From the NCBI GenBank assembly GCA_048772705.1, contig JBLWGC010000082.1, forward strand, positions 124,001-188,000: a DNA stretch of 64,000 nucleotides. The letters run 5' to 3'. This DNA is from Leidyana gryllorum EB-2025a (taxonomy: Eukaryota; Apicomplexa). Both the position numbers and the translations under genes were made by a program. Under the pieces are notes generated by a model. The model was not told the origin of the DNA, did no database searches, and saw only the letters and a list, made by a program, of their open reading frames with translations. Numbering within the stretch: the first letter of the stretch is position 1; each line of letters opens with the position of its first letter. Below are positions 1 to 11,415 of this stretch, piece by piece.

Positions 1-2648
1 CACTTTTATATGGGAAAGAGAACGTAGGACTCGGTGGGCTCACCAGGCTTGAACTCCAGCAGGGCAGGGATGATTTGATCTGAAAACGCTTGACGAAACT
101 CACTAACTTGCTGATCCATGGATATAGGACAGTTCAGAATCACCGGATTGTCTTCCCTGCAAGCTGCTCCAGTGGCTGGATAGAATTCACCATCGAACCC
201 TGTGTGTGTGGAAAGAGACACGTTTTGACAATCGATCGATCGATCTTTGACACTCACCATGTACTGAAGCAAACATAACGTTTTCTGCATCGTGTTCATC
301 CCGCCAGATCTTCCATCGATCATATTCAATGACTGATTGCATATTCAGCTCGAAAGGAGCCGATGCTTTTAACTGCGAAGGGCGGCGGGTGTATATGTGA
401 GAGTTTGCTCCCCCCCCGAGGCGGCTCACCTTGATGGTGGCTTTGGTACGGCCCAGATTGCGGACAATCTGTTCCGTACCATTGCCGTGATGGACGTCAA
501 AGTCCACAATGGCTATGCGGTTGATGCCGAAAGGCGCATAGTGGTATCGTGCATAGGCTGCCCCTATGGCTACGTTGTTCAGAAGGCAGAAACCAAGAGA
601 GCCCAGTCTGTTTAGAGTGTGTGTAAATGGCGGATGGGGGAGCGTTTGGGCGCTTACGATGTATCAGATGCCAGGACGTCGCCCCCGGTTTCCGGAGAGC
701 TGACGCCTGGATGAGCTGCCCCCGCAGTGCCAACATGGTGACCTGGTGGTCTTATAACGCAGAAGGCATTACGTACACGGCCTTCACATACTGCCCGGAT
801 GGCTTCTAGCACTGTGCCCGCGGCCGCTGCGGCCGCGATGAAAGTCTGTGGTGTCACCCCGGTATCATCATCTATTTTGACTGGTGTGAAGGGCGTGGCA
901 GGAGTAGCCTGAAGAAGGGCCTGTTCAGCCTCTTGACACTTCCGCTTTATATATTGAATGTAGCCTGGGTCATGTACCCGGAGTATATCGGCTAGACAGG
1001 CAGGTGGTGAGATATACTGCCAGGAACAAGTCTCAAATCGTGGCAATCTAAGAATCCCGCTTGTGGGGTTGAGGAGGACGTGGAGCCTTGAGGGGTTCTC
1101 TGGGTACACAGCAGCCCACTCGGCGGGCTTTCCTGCGTCGTGTGGTTCAGGTAGGTTCAGGTGCAATTCGCAATCAGGATGAGTGAACACTCCTGTAAGA
1201 GCTGCAGGTGCTTCCATAGCAGACTGAAAGGTCGTGTCATCCACACTATAAGCATCTCCGTCATCGATGGCTCGCCGGAACGTCTCCAAGAACTCCGGCC
1301 CGAACCCTACGGACTCCGAGTACCCCGCCAGCACCTGTGGACAACAAAGAACAACAGCGGTCAACCCGTCAACCCGTCGCCGCTGCTTACCTCGAACTCA
1401 TCAGTTGAAAAGTCAGGCGCTTGTTTCACGATCGCGAACAGGACTTTCCAGGCGCCCCATTTGACGCACTCTCGTATGACAGAGACGACGAGGTCGGGAG
1501 ATAAATTCTGACGTCGCAAACGCTCAAAGACGGCGAGAACTGTACTCGGCTCGCGAGACATTACTCCAGCGACAATAACGGGGTCTCCGTTGATCGTCCG
1601 TGCTGAGGCATCGGCACCCGCCAGAAGCAGAAGCTTCACCAATGTCGTCGCGCCTAATTGGGTGAGACGCCAAAGCACCGTCGCGCCTGCAAAGTGGGCA
1701 GAGTAACTGCGAGTGGCGGCCGGAGACCGAACCGATCCTTACCAAAGTAGTCCGAGACTTCGAGGTCGACCTCGTCGAGGGAGTGTTCTGAGAGCGTGAG
1801 TGGTTCGCCGTTGTAGTTCAAGCTGAGCATAACAGATTCGGCTTTGGCCAAAACCTGTGACACTGTGGGGTCGAGGGCGCTTTCGCGGTCTCGGAGTAAA
1901 GAGAGGTTCTTTCTTAACTTGGGCCGGAGAATCAGGGCGTAGACTACTGCCACTCGTTCCTCCACCTCGGGGGACACACACACAGACTTGAGCGGGAGGT
2001 GCAGCAGAGGTACACCACCATAAGCGTTCCAACGACAATGGCCGCAGTCCTCAGCCTCTTCGCTGGGGAACGCATCCATTTCCTCCGGGGTGGCGCCCAG
2101 AGCGACCTCCAGCTCGCGAATGTCCAGCGAAGTTTGCAGTTGTTGTGGGGGGCGCTGAACGCTCAGTAACAACGCCACGGAAACGGGGTCAGCGGCCATC
2201 AGAGCCGCCGCTAAAGGCGTCCGACCCTTTCGATCAGCTTCATTGATTACTATTCGAGTGTGGAGACACAAAGATATATTTTGAGAACACCAACTGGCTC
2301 ACCTAAAGCTGCAAAGTCGCTGCGCACAAAGGCAGCGATGTGGTCGTGGCGGGCGTTCTCCACAGCTCTGATGAGAAGCGATGCCCGAAAGTCTGCGTAT
2401 ATTCGTGTCCAGGAGGGGGTGAGTGGTTCAACGGCAGCAGGAGGGGGTGGTTGTGCCGGCTCTGCTGGGGTAGCAGCAGCGGTGGAGGCGGCCTTTGCAA
2501 CTCGGCGTCGTCTGCGGAGACGTCGACTTTGATAATCAGCGGCCTCATCCGGCCTGAAACGTTTGGCTTCAGGCTCCTCCTCGGCCTCGGGCCTTTCCCT
2601 CCTCCCATAGTCGTCCTCCTCCTGCGCCTGAAACTCGTCTGACTCCAT
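1..2648 (-). CDS. Ankyrin-repeat histone deacetylase, class II type (3' end beyond left edge)
   Basis: The protein would remove acetyl groups from lysines of histones or other proteins. I read exons 2648-2303, 2249-1743, 1686-1391, 1334-658, 607-430, 372-258 and 199-44; the next intron runs off the window. The chain gives about 758 residues. Residues from about 100 to 390 hold ankyrin-type segments (GRTPLAAALMAADPVSVALLL and LVKLLLLAGADASA). The deacetylase domain follows, with RPPGHHV carrying the paired active-site histidines, GFCLLNNVAIGAAYARY, the zinc-binding DFDVHHGNGT, FASVHG and FYPATG. The last zinc aspartate and the C-terminus lie outside the window. The N-terminus is acidic and basic by turns and probably disordered. 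All six introns used are 50-58 nt. Ankyrin repeats joined to deacetylase domains are known in some apicomplexans, so one fused gene is the simplest reading. The start ATG at 2648 lies 30 bp from the start of the next gene on the plus strand. Confidence 0.88.
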
Positions 2649-2678
2649 TCAAGGAAATATTTTGCAAATTATAATCGA
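2649..2678. promoter_or_regulatory. 30-bp divergent intergenic spacer
   Basis: Only 30 bp separate the two divergent start codons at 2648 (minus) and 2679 (plus). The stretch is AT-rich compared with its surroundings. I see no TATA box or other defined motif. Either it is a shared core promoter or one real start lies further inside its gene. Confidence 0.3.
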
Positions 2679-5412
2679 ATGAGCACCAGTGGACTCCCGC
2701 CCTTCGATAAACGAGAAGGCACCACAACAGCGGATAGTAACTATGACACTCGCAAATATCACCAGCGGGCGCCAGACCCCCAAAGCGCCAATGATCACGA
2801 ACTGCAACCTGCACATATGACTGCCTATAGGGGGAGGACCGTCCCGCTCCAAGAGTCCCGCAGACCGCCAAAACCTCCCCAAACAGGCCAACATGCTGCC
2901 ACCGCTCCTCGGTGGCGGCATAACCGACAATTCCATGAATCCCCCGCTCTTCACAGCAGTAACGCTGCTGATGCTGAGATGGACGAACTCGTCAAGAAGA
3001 TTAGTGCCGCCAGTCCCAACAACCGGAGTCTCCACGTCTCACGGGCTCATTCTCGCGTCGCTTCTCGGACATTCAACTCGCAAGCGTACAGTGGACACAA
3101 TACGCCTGCGGTGAGCTTCGATCTTGAGCGAACAGCTATCATCTCCAATTGCTCTGCTCCACACAGGCGGCGACTCCGAGTGCGACTGGGTCGTTCCCAA
3201 ACCATCAAATGTCCCATCAACGCGTCTACTCGGGAATCTATCCCGGACTGACCTCGGCTCAACAACCATTCTACCAAACCTCAGAAACTGTCGAGCTGGA
3301 AATGCTGGACGCCAGCCCCTTTGTAGGACGCGCGGCCTCAGTGATATTCTCCCTATTGTCATTTGGACTCAGATTCGAGTGAGTCACCTCGCCCCCCACT
3401 CTCGCCAAATACCACCAATGCAGTATCAGTCTCAAGTCCCGATCCACCGATATATCTGCTCGAAAACAGGAGATCCGCACAAAGGTATCCGGACTCCCGA
3501 TACCCGAATGGCCCGTATGCTACGACGATTTCTATGCAATGATAGACGAGTCGAGCATCATTCGGTATTTCGCTATCAAAACCGGAGCTCTCACATTCCA
3601 CGACTTGCGCAAGTTTCATATGGCAGACATCTTGCTCAATCGTGCTGTCTTATGGAGAGACTATCTATCGGCAGCCCTCAATGAGAATGCGGTACGCTGG
3701 CCCGACCCTCGCACAGATGCGCCAGACTTGATTGATTATTTTCGAACTGTTCGTCCCTTCTGCTACCAGACCTTTGAGACATTCCTTAAGGCCAGGGAAA
3801 AAACCTACTTCTTAAGCGATGACATCTCATGGGTTGATCCTGCCATATTCGCTTGTATGTACGATGACTATATGTAAGTCGGGGGGCCTTATTAGCACCT
3901 CCCAAATTGCCTCACCCCCGAGACACACAAATCCGCACACACATTTTAATACCCGAACCCCCCCCACACACACACGGGGCTTTGTGGGATGTGATTTTCC
4001 TTTGTCTCAGCTTACATTATATGGCAATGTCACAAGGACTGTTGAGTGAGTCAGTGCGAAATACAAAGGGATTGATGCTCGGGAGCCGTGGTTATGCCCG
4101 CTTTCCTCGAATGGTTCAATATTTCAAAAGTGTTTGGCACCACCCAAAGTTCTGTAATTGGTTAAATGGAGACCGTATGCGATGGATCGAATTGGTCCGT
4201 ACCAATACTCTACCCTGGTCGAAACCTGTGTCATACACGCCTGCGCCTGAACACGAAGCAATTGGAATTATAATCGATGGGTCTCCTGCGCCGGCGTATG
4301 CTCGGCAACTACATGCCACGATGCCGTGTGACTCTGCGTCAGACGTGGAGGCAGGAGGGTCGGCTCATTTGGCTCAGAACGCCTTCGTGGCAGACTCAAG
4401 CCGGACCACAGAGAATATGGTGCCAAAGCCCTCCAACGTCACTGAGGTCAAATTCCGCCCATCTCCGTTGTACCAGAGTCAACTAAGAGCTCAGATGGGC
4501 GCAGAACATCTTTCTGCATATGCGGCGGACCGAATTCATCAGCCACATCCACAGACACACCCGACACCGGCACAGCAGCAAGTGTTCAAGGAGTACCCCA
4601 TGTATGCAGGTCATCCTATGTCGCAAGGTGGTGGTGGTGGTGGTCCTGTATACTATCAGCAGCAGCAGCCAATGCAAGTTGCCCAACACGACACATCAGA
4701 CGTTGTCCAGCAGCAGTACCCTGGACCTCCCCACATGTACAATGCCCAACAAGAGTACCCGTATGCTGTGTATGGGCCTCCATATTCTACGGTCAATTAT
4801 GCTCAGTCGCAGCAAATGATGGCTCCTCCCGACCAGCAACAGCACCAATACCAGCTGCCTGTGCGTCATCCAGCACACCAATACCCAACTGTGCAACACC
4901 AGTATCAATCAGCACAGCAGCAATATCAAGCTGATCCACAACAACAGCAGGCGATGGCAAGACGAGGTCAGGAAGCGGAGGCAGGACAGGAGCAGCCATT
5001 GGTGCAATCCCATCAAATCCGTTACGCAGCAGAGTCTCACCAGGCGCAAGAAGAGCAGCATGGGCAGCTACACCCGCCAGCGGAGTCAGGACCACTGGTC
5101 GCGACACCGGGGAGCGTGCCTGTGGGGGAGCAGGAGCCTACGCAGGGCGCTTCGCCGCCTGTAGCGTATCCAGCGAACCCTATGTTGTCACCACGTCCCA
5201 CTGATACGACGAATCTGGAAGGGGACAAGTATTTCCGAGCCGCACAGCAAAATATTGCTGCAGAGCTAAAGCATCTGGGGGCTAATGGATCCGGCGGAGT
5301 CGAAGATAATACGTTCAGATTGAAACCCACAATGATAGTACGGGGGCAGGCACGCCGTGGGTCACGAAACTGGCCACCAAACACTAATCACACTGCCGAG
5401 CCCGATTACTGA
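2679..5412 (+). CDS. Unassigned protein with glutamine/proline-rich C-terminal half
   Basis: I do not recognise this gene. Exons 2679-3110, 3167-3378, 3424-3873 and 4011-5412 join in frame to 831 residues. The introns are 56, 45 and 137 nt, the last holding a C-rich and CA-rich stretch. Residues up to about 220 look disordered. The middle (about 220-420) looks folded, with conserved-looking hydrophobic and aromatic runs such as TFHDLRKFHMADILLNRAV and FCNWLNGDRMRWIELV. From about residue 480 it is rich in Gln, Pro and Tyr, with short runs of Gly and Gln, which is typical of disordered scaffolds or RNA/transcription regulators. No signal peptide or membrane span is evident. The start could be a later methionine, since the first ATG sits 30 bp from the divergent deacetylase start. 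Confidence 0.72.
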
Positions 5413-5543
5413 ACAAATCAATCCTTCAGCCCTTCTTTAGTTAGATAGTCAGTATATTATGGATGTATCTCTCCGACCTTAAACGCATGCGCCCTTCTGG
5501 TAGAATCGAGGAGCGAGCACACGCGGTCTGGTGAGAAGAAAGA

Positions 5544-7274
5544 ATGTCAGCAGCAGCAATTCGCTGCATCGAAACCGTTCAAGAACTCTTCGGAGAGCCC
5601 CAACCCGAACCCGAACCAGAACCCAGCCATAGACTGTCATATCTGCCTGAACCTCCCGAGGATGCACCCTTAGGGCCCAAATCTCCCTTACCATCACCCC
5701 GTGACGTAACCAGCCCAATCGCTGCTGACCTCATCCCCGCGAGTCCCTTCTACGGGGGTGATGTCGAGAGCAATGCTGAAGACACCCCACCCAGCAGCAG
5801 CCGGGCTGAGGAGGAACAACAAGTTGCTCCATCTCCACTACAGTCTCCTAGTCCTTTGATCTCCCCCTCAATCAGCTCCACCGAGGCATCTGAGCCCCGG
5901 TTGCCCGAGCGATACAAAACTATCGGACCCAAGTTGCAAAAGATCTCACATCGGCCAGGATACTTTATGGCCAGATACAAATCAAAGATCAAGGCACTGG
6001 GCAAATCCGTGCGTCGCGTTGACAAAGGAGTGCAAAGTAACGTAAGCGTATCGCCACCAATAGAGTCCCCAAAGTACACTCAAACTGCAGCCCCGAGTCA
6101 CCGAAATCTCACACTATCACGATCGCCTCTATTTCGATCTTCATCCTGTACCCTCACTCCTTTTGGACTTCGACCCCGACCGTAAGTGCACACACACACA
6201 CACATTGCGGCCAGCGCACATATTCGTCCACATAGAGCTCGAAATGTTGACCGCGTGGTCGGCCTTTCTGGACCCTCGGAACGATTTGGTGAGTGCTCAA
6301 ATCACAGACGACGGCCGGTTTGTGGCAGTTTGTCTCGTCTTTGTGTGGCACGTTTCTTCTGCTTCTGTTTTCAGCCTCACTTGCGTATGGATCGCTGTTT
6401 GGAAGTGGTACGATTTCCGGTGGATATGCGGTTCGAGCGGCCCTGTTTAGAGGCATTGAAATCTGTAAATGCTCTGTTTAAGGCGGCCAATATGCCGGCG
6501 GCGATCCCGGGAACAGAAGACGTGGTGAAGAGTGGAGGTGGGATGACGAGATTTAGTCTCTCAGGGAGCTCTAAGACTCAATCCCGGACCGCCCTGACAC
6601 CGCACGACTTGACGACCCATTTTTGGGCAATAATGACAAAATTGCAATTGAACTCTCAGTTGAGCGGATACGAACTGTTCTGTTTGAGAGTAACAGGGGA
6701 GGGGACAATTGGGATGGAGCGCTTAGAGTTTGACCACGAGACAGGCAGTTTGTGGTTATTCCCGGGACGTTTCGATCAGAAAACATGCGAGGTGGAGCCG
6801 ATACTCGACAGATCTGGTTTTGCGCCGATAAAGTTGGTGATCGATGAGACTGTGAAAATCAACGCCGGATTCCATACTGCGGACTTTTCGTCCTTTTTGA
6901 AGGAGTTACCAGTGGGAGCGATGATGTGAGTTCGAAACGCCGCGAGCGAGCGAGCGACAGTGTTTATAATACTTTTCCACGTCAGACCGTCAATGGATGT
7001 CGCTTTGAGTATCACTCACAAAGCCGCGCAAGAGGTCGATGTATCTGACACGGGGCTGACGAACGAAGAGTTGGGAGTGCCTCATGTGTACCCGACGAGT
7101 ACCATTAGTCTCCTGTTGCCGTAAGTGGGAGAATTGATAATTGGAGCTCCCCCGATCTTTGGTGAATATTGCAGAACACAAGACATTCGGACAGAGTTGT
7201 TGCTGTTTCTGGTGACTTGGCAATGTATGCGAAAGGAAGCGAGGGAGGGGATAAAGTACGGTTTGGGTATCTAA
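5544..7274 (+). CDS. Unassigned protein, disordered N-terminus and folded C-terminus
   Basis: Function is unknown. Exons 5544-6041, 6091-6181, 6236-6288, 6375-6925, 6986-7120 and 7175-7274 join in frame to 475 residues. The first 120 residues are rich in Pro, Ser and Glu, including a PEPEPEP run. After about residue 120 the protein is basic, then folded, with RLYFDLHPVPSLLLDFDPD, LEVVRFPVDMRFERPCLEAL and a last segment TSTISLLLPTQDIRTELLLF. The first intron (6042-6090, 49 nt) is essential: without it the reading stops at 6185, while with it the frame runs into the next exons. The intron 6289-6374 (86 nt) is longer than most. The stop at 7274 is only 45 bp before the Yip1 gene start. I find no domain I can name. 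Confidence 0.7.
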
Positions 7275-7319
7275 AGTGGAAAAAAAGACTGACAATAAAT
7301 CGCATTGCTTCAAGTGACG

Positions 7320-8289
7320 ATGATAAATCTGGTAGGTGGCGCAAGTTGTGACGATAGTGGTCTTTCAGAATGACGAAAGGGGTGAACCGCTCTCTAATTC
7401 ACCCACGCGACAGGACAAACTGGACTTTGTCTCGCTATCTACTGAGACAACTACTGGTATTCTTCTAGGGGGAGGAGGCGGAAGTAGTTCCACAGCTCCG
7501 TCTCTGAGTGGGCGAGGAGTCGTCCCGGTCCCACCAGCATCTCCGACCGGTTTTTTGGATCAATGGCAGCGATCTCTACTCGGAAGCGACGAAGACGGAC
7601 GGCCTCTGTTGAGGTCTAAATTCGAAGTCCCCTGGCAGACTGTGCGGGCCGAGCTGCTATTTGCGCTGATTGGTGCTGACACACTGTTGCCGAGTGGGTT
7701 GAGCAGTCGTTGGGCGGCGTACGCAGGGGGCGGAGGCGTTCTTTCGGATATTTCAGCCGATTTTCAGGGAGACTGGTGGGCTCCCGTATGGATTCCGTTA
7801 ACTCTATCGATTTCAATGTTGATCTCGGCCCACTCTGACAAAGTTATCGTCCACAAGACGGCTGAGGTCAACTTGGGACGGGTTCTACTCGCCTTCCTGT
7901 TGCCGGCGATCTTTGTCGCTTCGGTATATACGCTGCTACGGGTGTTCACCCACCTTGTCGTGCGGGACCCAACCTTCTTTGGCACTCCCCAACAACGACG
8001 TAAATGGATCAGTATCGCCGGATACGCCCTCACACCCGTAGTAGCCATCACGCTGGTCGATGGATTGCTGGGACTGCTTCTAATCCCGAGACGCGGCATT
8101 CTCCACCTCCTGTTCCTCTCGCTTTCTGCCATGCCCAGTTTCGTTTATATGGATAAGCGCTTTCCCATCAGAGCCATTGGCGGATTTGCCCAACGTTGGA
8201 CAAGACGCTCTGCACAGATGATGTTTTGGCTATCATACGCCTCCATCTTCGCCTTACTCATTCTCACTTTGCACAATTATTTCTCATGA
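7320..8289 (+). CDS. Yip1-domain (YIPF) membrane protein
   Basis: YIPF proteins are five-span membrane proteins of the Golgi and ER that bind Rab GTPases and help vesicle traffic. A 12-nt first exon (7320-7331, coding MINL) joins across a 37-nt intron to 7369-8289, giving 310 residues. This splice was chosen because the long open frame has no upstream ATG before its first membrane span. Residues 1-90 are polar. The Yip1 domain follows: DLSADFQGDWW-like cytosolic segment with WAPVWIPLTLSISMLIS, then hydrophobic spans at LLAFLLPAIFVASVYTLL, ISIAGYALTPVVAITLV, ILHLLFLSLSAMPSFVYM and a C-terminal MMFWLSYASIFALLILTL, as expected for the family. The gene lies 45 bp after the previous stop and converges on TIM50 with 32 bp between stops. 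Confidence 0.85.
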
Positions 8290-8321
8290 AACAACCATCA
8301 ACCGACATAATCCCCCACGCG

Positions 8322-9581
8322 CTACCGTCCCAGCAATGTGGACGCAAGTACACGAAGCGATGCTGATCGGGCCTCGTTCTTCTTCAACTGTGCCAAAGCC
8401 TTGTGGAAATCTGTACTCGTCCGACCCATCTCGTCTAGGTGGTCACGCAAATCACCAGATTGATTAGCTAATCCTGCACAGGTTCACAACATCGATATAT
8501 ATAACAACAATTGTCATCCCCCTTCTCACCCTTCAAAAAGGCATTCAGAGCCTCAAGCTCCGTATCTGACCCGTCACTCCCATCAAATGCTGCCACCTTG
8601 ACACCATTACGCGGCTGCATCTGAACAACCAATACAATAATACAAGCCAGCCGGCCATCTCCCTTACTGCATATGACGACGGGTCAGAATCAACCACCAC
8701 AATCCGAGACTCGTCCCTCCCCAACTTTGACAAATCCTACGTAGAATACCAACACTTTCTCTCTCCGATTCTCTCTGCGCGTGTGTGCGCGCGTGTGTGT
8801 GGCCTCACCTTAACCAATTTGCCACCGATAGAAGTGCAATCCTCGCGATGTAAGACTCCCATCGTCGGTAAATTCCACTGACTGATCAGTTTGTGCGCAA
8901 TTGGAAACTGCTGCTTAGTCCACACGATCACTTCATATTGAAACACCAGCTGCTTGATCAGATCGTCCGCAAACGGACGCTTCATAATCCGCCACCCAAA
9001 CCGCCGCTGAGACACCGAATGACAACAGTTTCGGCCAAACAAAGAATCAAGACACTCACGTCGTATTCGACTTTCGCCAGCACCTCGTCCAAGTCAATCA
9101 CCAGCGTCGGAACCAAAGGCGGCAGACACAAATCCTCGCGGTCGGCCAATAGTGGGAGTTGCGACCTCCGAATACGACGCCACGGTTTGCCCTCCAGTTG
9201 ACGTCGAATCGCCGGATCATTCTGTTCCAGTTTGCCCCCCTTAAAGGCCCATTTGATCGTCCGGACCACCTTTTTGAGAACAAATGTCAAATTCAGAGAA
9301 CAGAGAGAGAGAGAGAGAAAGCATACCGCTTCTTTATAGTCGTCTATCGCTTCCTGTGCCTCTTCGACCCGCTTCCCTAATCGCTCATTGAGTGTAGACA
9401 AATCGCCTGTGGTTGATGGATGACGCAATTTATGTTTGATAACGACGTATTTTAGCTCACGCCACCACTCTTTGTACACGCCACTGCGCCAACTCCACAA
9501 TCCTACAGTGGTCAAGGCGAGGGCACTAGTTGCACCTCTCCGCAGCTGTCTAGCGAGCTGGAGTCGTCGAGTTTCCTCCAT
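8322..9581 (-). CDS. TIM50: TIM50-like mitochondrial import subunit
   Basis: TIM50 is the receptor of the TIM23 translocase in the inner mitochondrial membrane and has an FCP1/SCP-type (NLI-interacting factor) domain in the intermembrane space. Exons 9581-9327, 9269-9060, 9006-8809, 8736-8668, 8620-8530 and 8473-8322 give 324 residues. One span is visible near the N-terminus (ATSALALTTVGLWSW). The domain shows LVIDLDEVLAKVEYD, FGWRIMKRPFADDLIKQL, YEVIVWTKQQFPIAHKLI, LHREDCTSIGGKLVKDL and LGRDESRIVVVDSDP. The DxDx(T/V) motif of the phosphatase family is kept as DLDEV. The start at 9581 was preferred over the in-frame GTG at 9602. It lies only 7 bp after the stop of the upstream carnosine methyltransferase gene. 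Intron 8737-8808 contains an alternating GC/GT tract. Confidence 0.9.
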
Positions 9582-9588
9582 GTGTTTT

Positions 9589-11376
9589 TTAGCTGTTTTC
9601 ACGGAGAAAATGGGGCTCTACGGGCGTTTCATTACGAATGGCGGCAAAACTGACACAATGGTACAAAGCCTAAAGGAAAGCCTCACTAATTGAATGTATC
9701 CCACACTCTCACCTGCAGCATGGATCGCGGATGCGTCGTGTAGAATGAGTCGATCCACTTTTCTTCCACAATGTCGAAATATCGGACTATTACTGCAAAT
9801 CGGAGACAATCGTTTTGATGAAATCCTCCACATCTCAAACTCACTCGATCGTATTTCGTCCCAGGGCAGCTCGATCGAAATTTCGGTCGGTGAATCAGCG
9901 AAATGATACAGCAACGGCCCTACATTGGCCCAGAGCCCGCCGGGAGGTATGATATCAGCGATCGTGTGAATATAGAGAATGATGTTCTTGGCAGTATCAA
10001 TGAAGAAACATGTTAGAACAGCGTCCCATGCTCCAGACTGACCACCATATACCTGTGTGGCACAGATTGATCGTGTGTGCACGCATTTGTGTTAGCTACC
10101 CGCTTACCTCGACAAAATCCCCAGCGCACATGGAGAATTCGACATCGTCAGCCACTGCGTCTGCTGTGGAGACATCGGGGATTAGAATGGTTTGCAGATG
10201 ATCTTCACTTTCCCTGCGATTGGATGAGTTCAAGCAGAAGGGCATAATGGAGAGTGAGTTTGGCTCCAGAGCGTGATTCAAGATGAAGTTGGACCCCAAT
10301 AACATGAAGTAAGAGAACTCATTCCCTTGACAAGAGTATCCCTGACACACTACATCAAACGGCAACCTTCCAAGACCAGATCCTGGACACAATACCCTGC
10401 AAACAATCTTTCGCACACACAGGTCGAGACACACCGCCCACCATGGTCGTCTTCCGTGCTCCTCTATAAAAGCGTCCAATGGTTTGTGCTTGTGCAGTGC
10501 CGCAATTAGAGGGCCGAACGTGGCTGCACGCTCTTCCGCTCGCTGTATTGGAGAAATTGTTGCAGGTGGAGGAATGGGTGGGTGTGAGTATCGGACGGAG
10601 GGCTTCCGACACAGTTAGTAGATCATTATGCTCTTACCTCAGCTGACCATTCTCTGGCAAACTGTTTTAGAGTGCTGCGGACTTTGTACATATTCATAGA
10701 CGAGACTTCGTTGTCTTCTATGGCGCACCCGGGTTCAATGGGGTCGCTTGTGGCGGCATAATGCATAGAGTCGTTTCCGTGGCAGACACAATGTTGGTCG
10801 CCAGCGGCATTGCAGCTCTCCTGATAGTCGACTATGTCGAGGTCTTGGGAGACAAGGTGGTTGAGGAAGTATTGATTCCGGGCTACAGCGTTTTTGAGCG
10901 CTGTGATTCGTTTATCTATGGGCGTCTGCAGTAATGCAGCCTCTGCCTCCCTGATAGAGAGGGTTTGTAGGGAACGGGATCTGATGTTTGCGTGGTGCTT
11001 ACGTGAGAGACTTGAAGTTTCTCTCAATTCGTTGAATTTCGGGTAAGGCCATCTCCTCGTATGTAGCAAAGGCCTGGCACACTTCCCTGAAGTGTCGAGC
11101 TTCAGCTGCCTGTTCGTCCTCATCGCTGTTGGCTCTCGCATCAGCGGCGGGTTGGTCTTGTGTTGGGGGAGGGCGATTGACGTGGGGATGGGGTGGGGCG
11201 TTGATAGGAACACCTTCGTTTGTCATGACAACTTTCCCGACTACCCTCGGGGGCGGTTGAAAATCTCCAGTCACGGGGAGATTAGCAGATGGGCGATGCC
11301 ATGCCTGATTGATCGTCGCTACCAATTTATCGTATATTTCAGTCAAATTCTCTTCGCTAACGTTCTGGGTTGCCAT
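9589..11376 (-). CDS. CARNMT1: Carnosine N-methyltransferase (N2227-like family)
   Basis: The family transfers a methyl group from S-adenosylmethionine to carnosine-type histidine dipeptides or histidine in proteins. Exons 11376-11003, 10950-10638, 10542-10108, 10052-9845, 9792-9713 and 9669-9589 give 496 residues. Residues 1-100 are polar and variable. The SAM-binding core shows VLCPGSGLGRLPFDVVCQGY, then CQGNEFSYFMLLGSNF, FSMCAGDFVEVYG, WDAVLTCFFIDTAKNI and PPGGLWANVGPLLYHF. The C-terminal end FYTTHPRSMLQALYHCVSFA matches the family only after introns 9793-9844 and 9670-9712 are removed, which supports that exon chain. It is the middle gene of a tight minus-strand trio: 39 bp after the alveolin stop and 7 bp before the TIM50 start. 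Confidence 0.92.
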
Positions 11377-11415
11377 TACCCATCCAAAGAACTTTCAAGT
11401 AGTAAATAAAAAGCA

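Noticed and set aside
5544-6185. Stand-alone 213-residue gene
   Set aside because: A 49-nt intron at 6042-6090 joins it in frame to the following exons with canonical sites.
9582-9602. Upstream GTG start for TIM50, giving seven more residues
   Set aside because: A eukaryotic ATG is available at 9581, and the longer form would overlap the upstream coding region.
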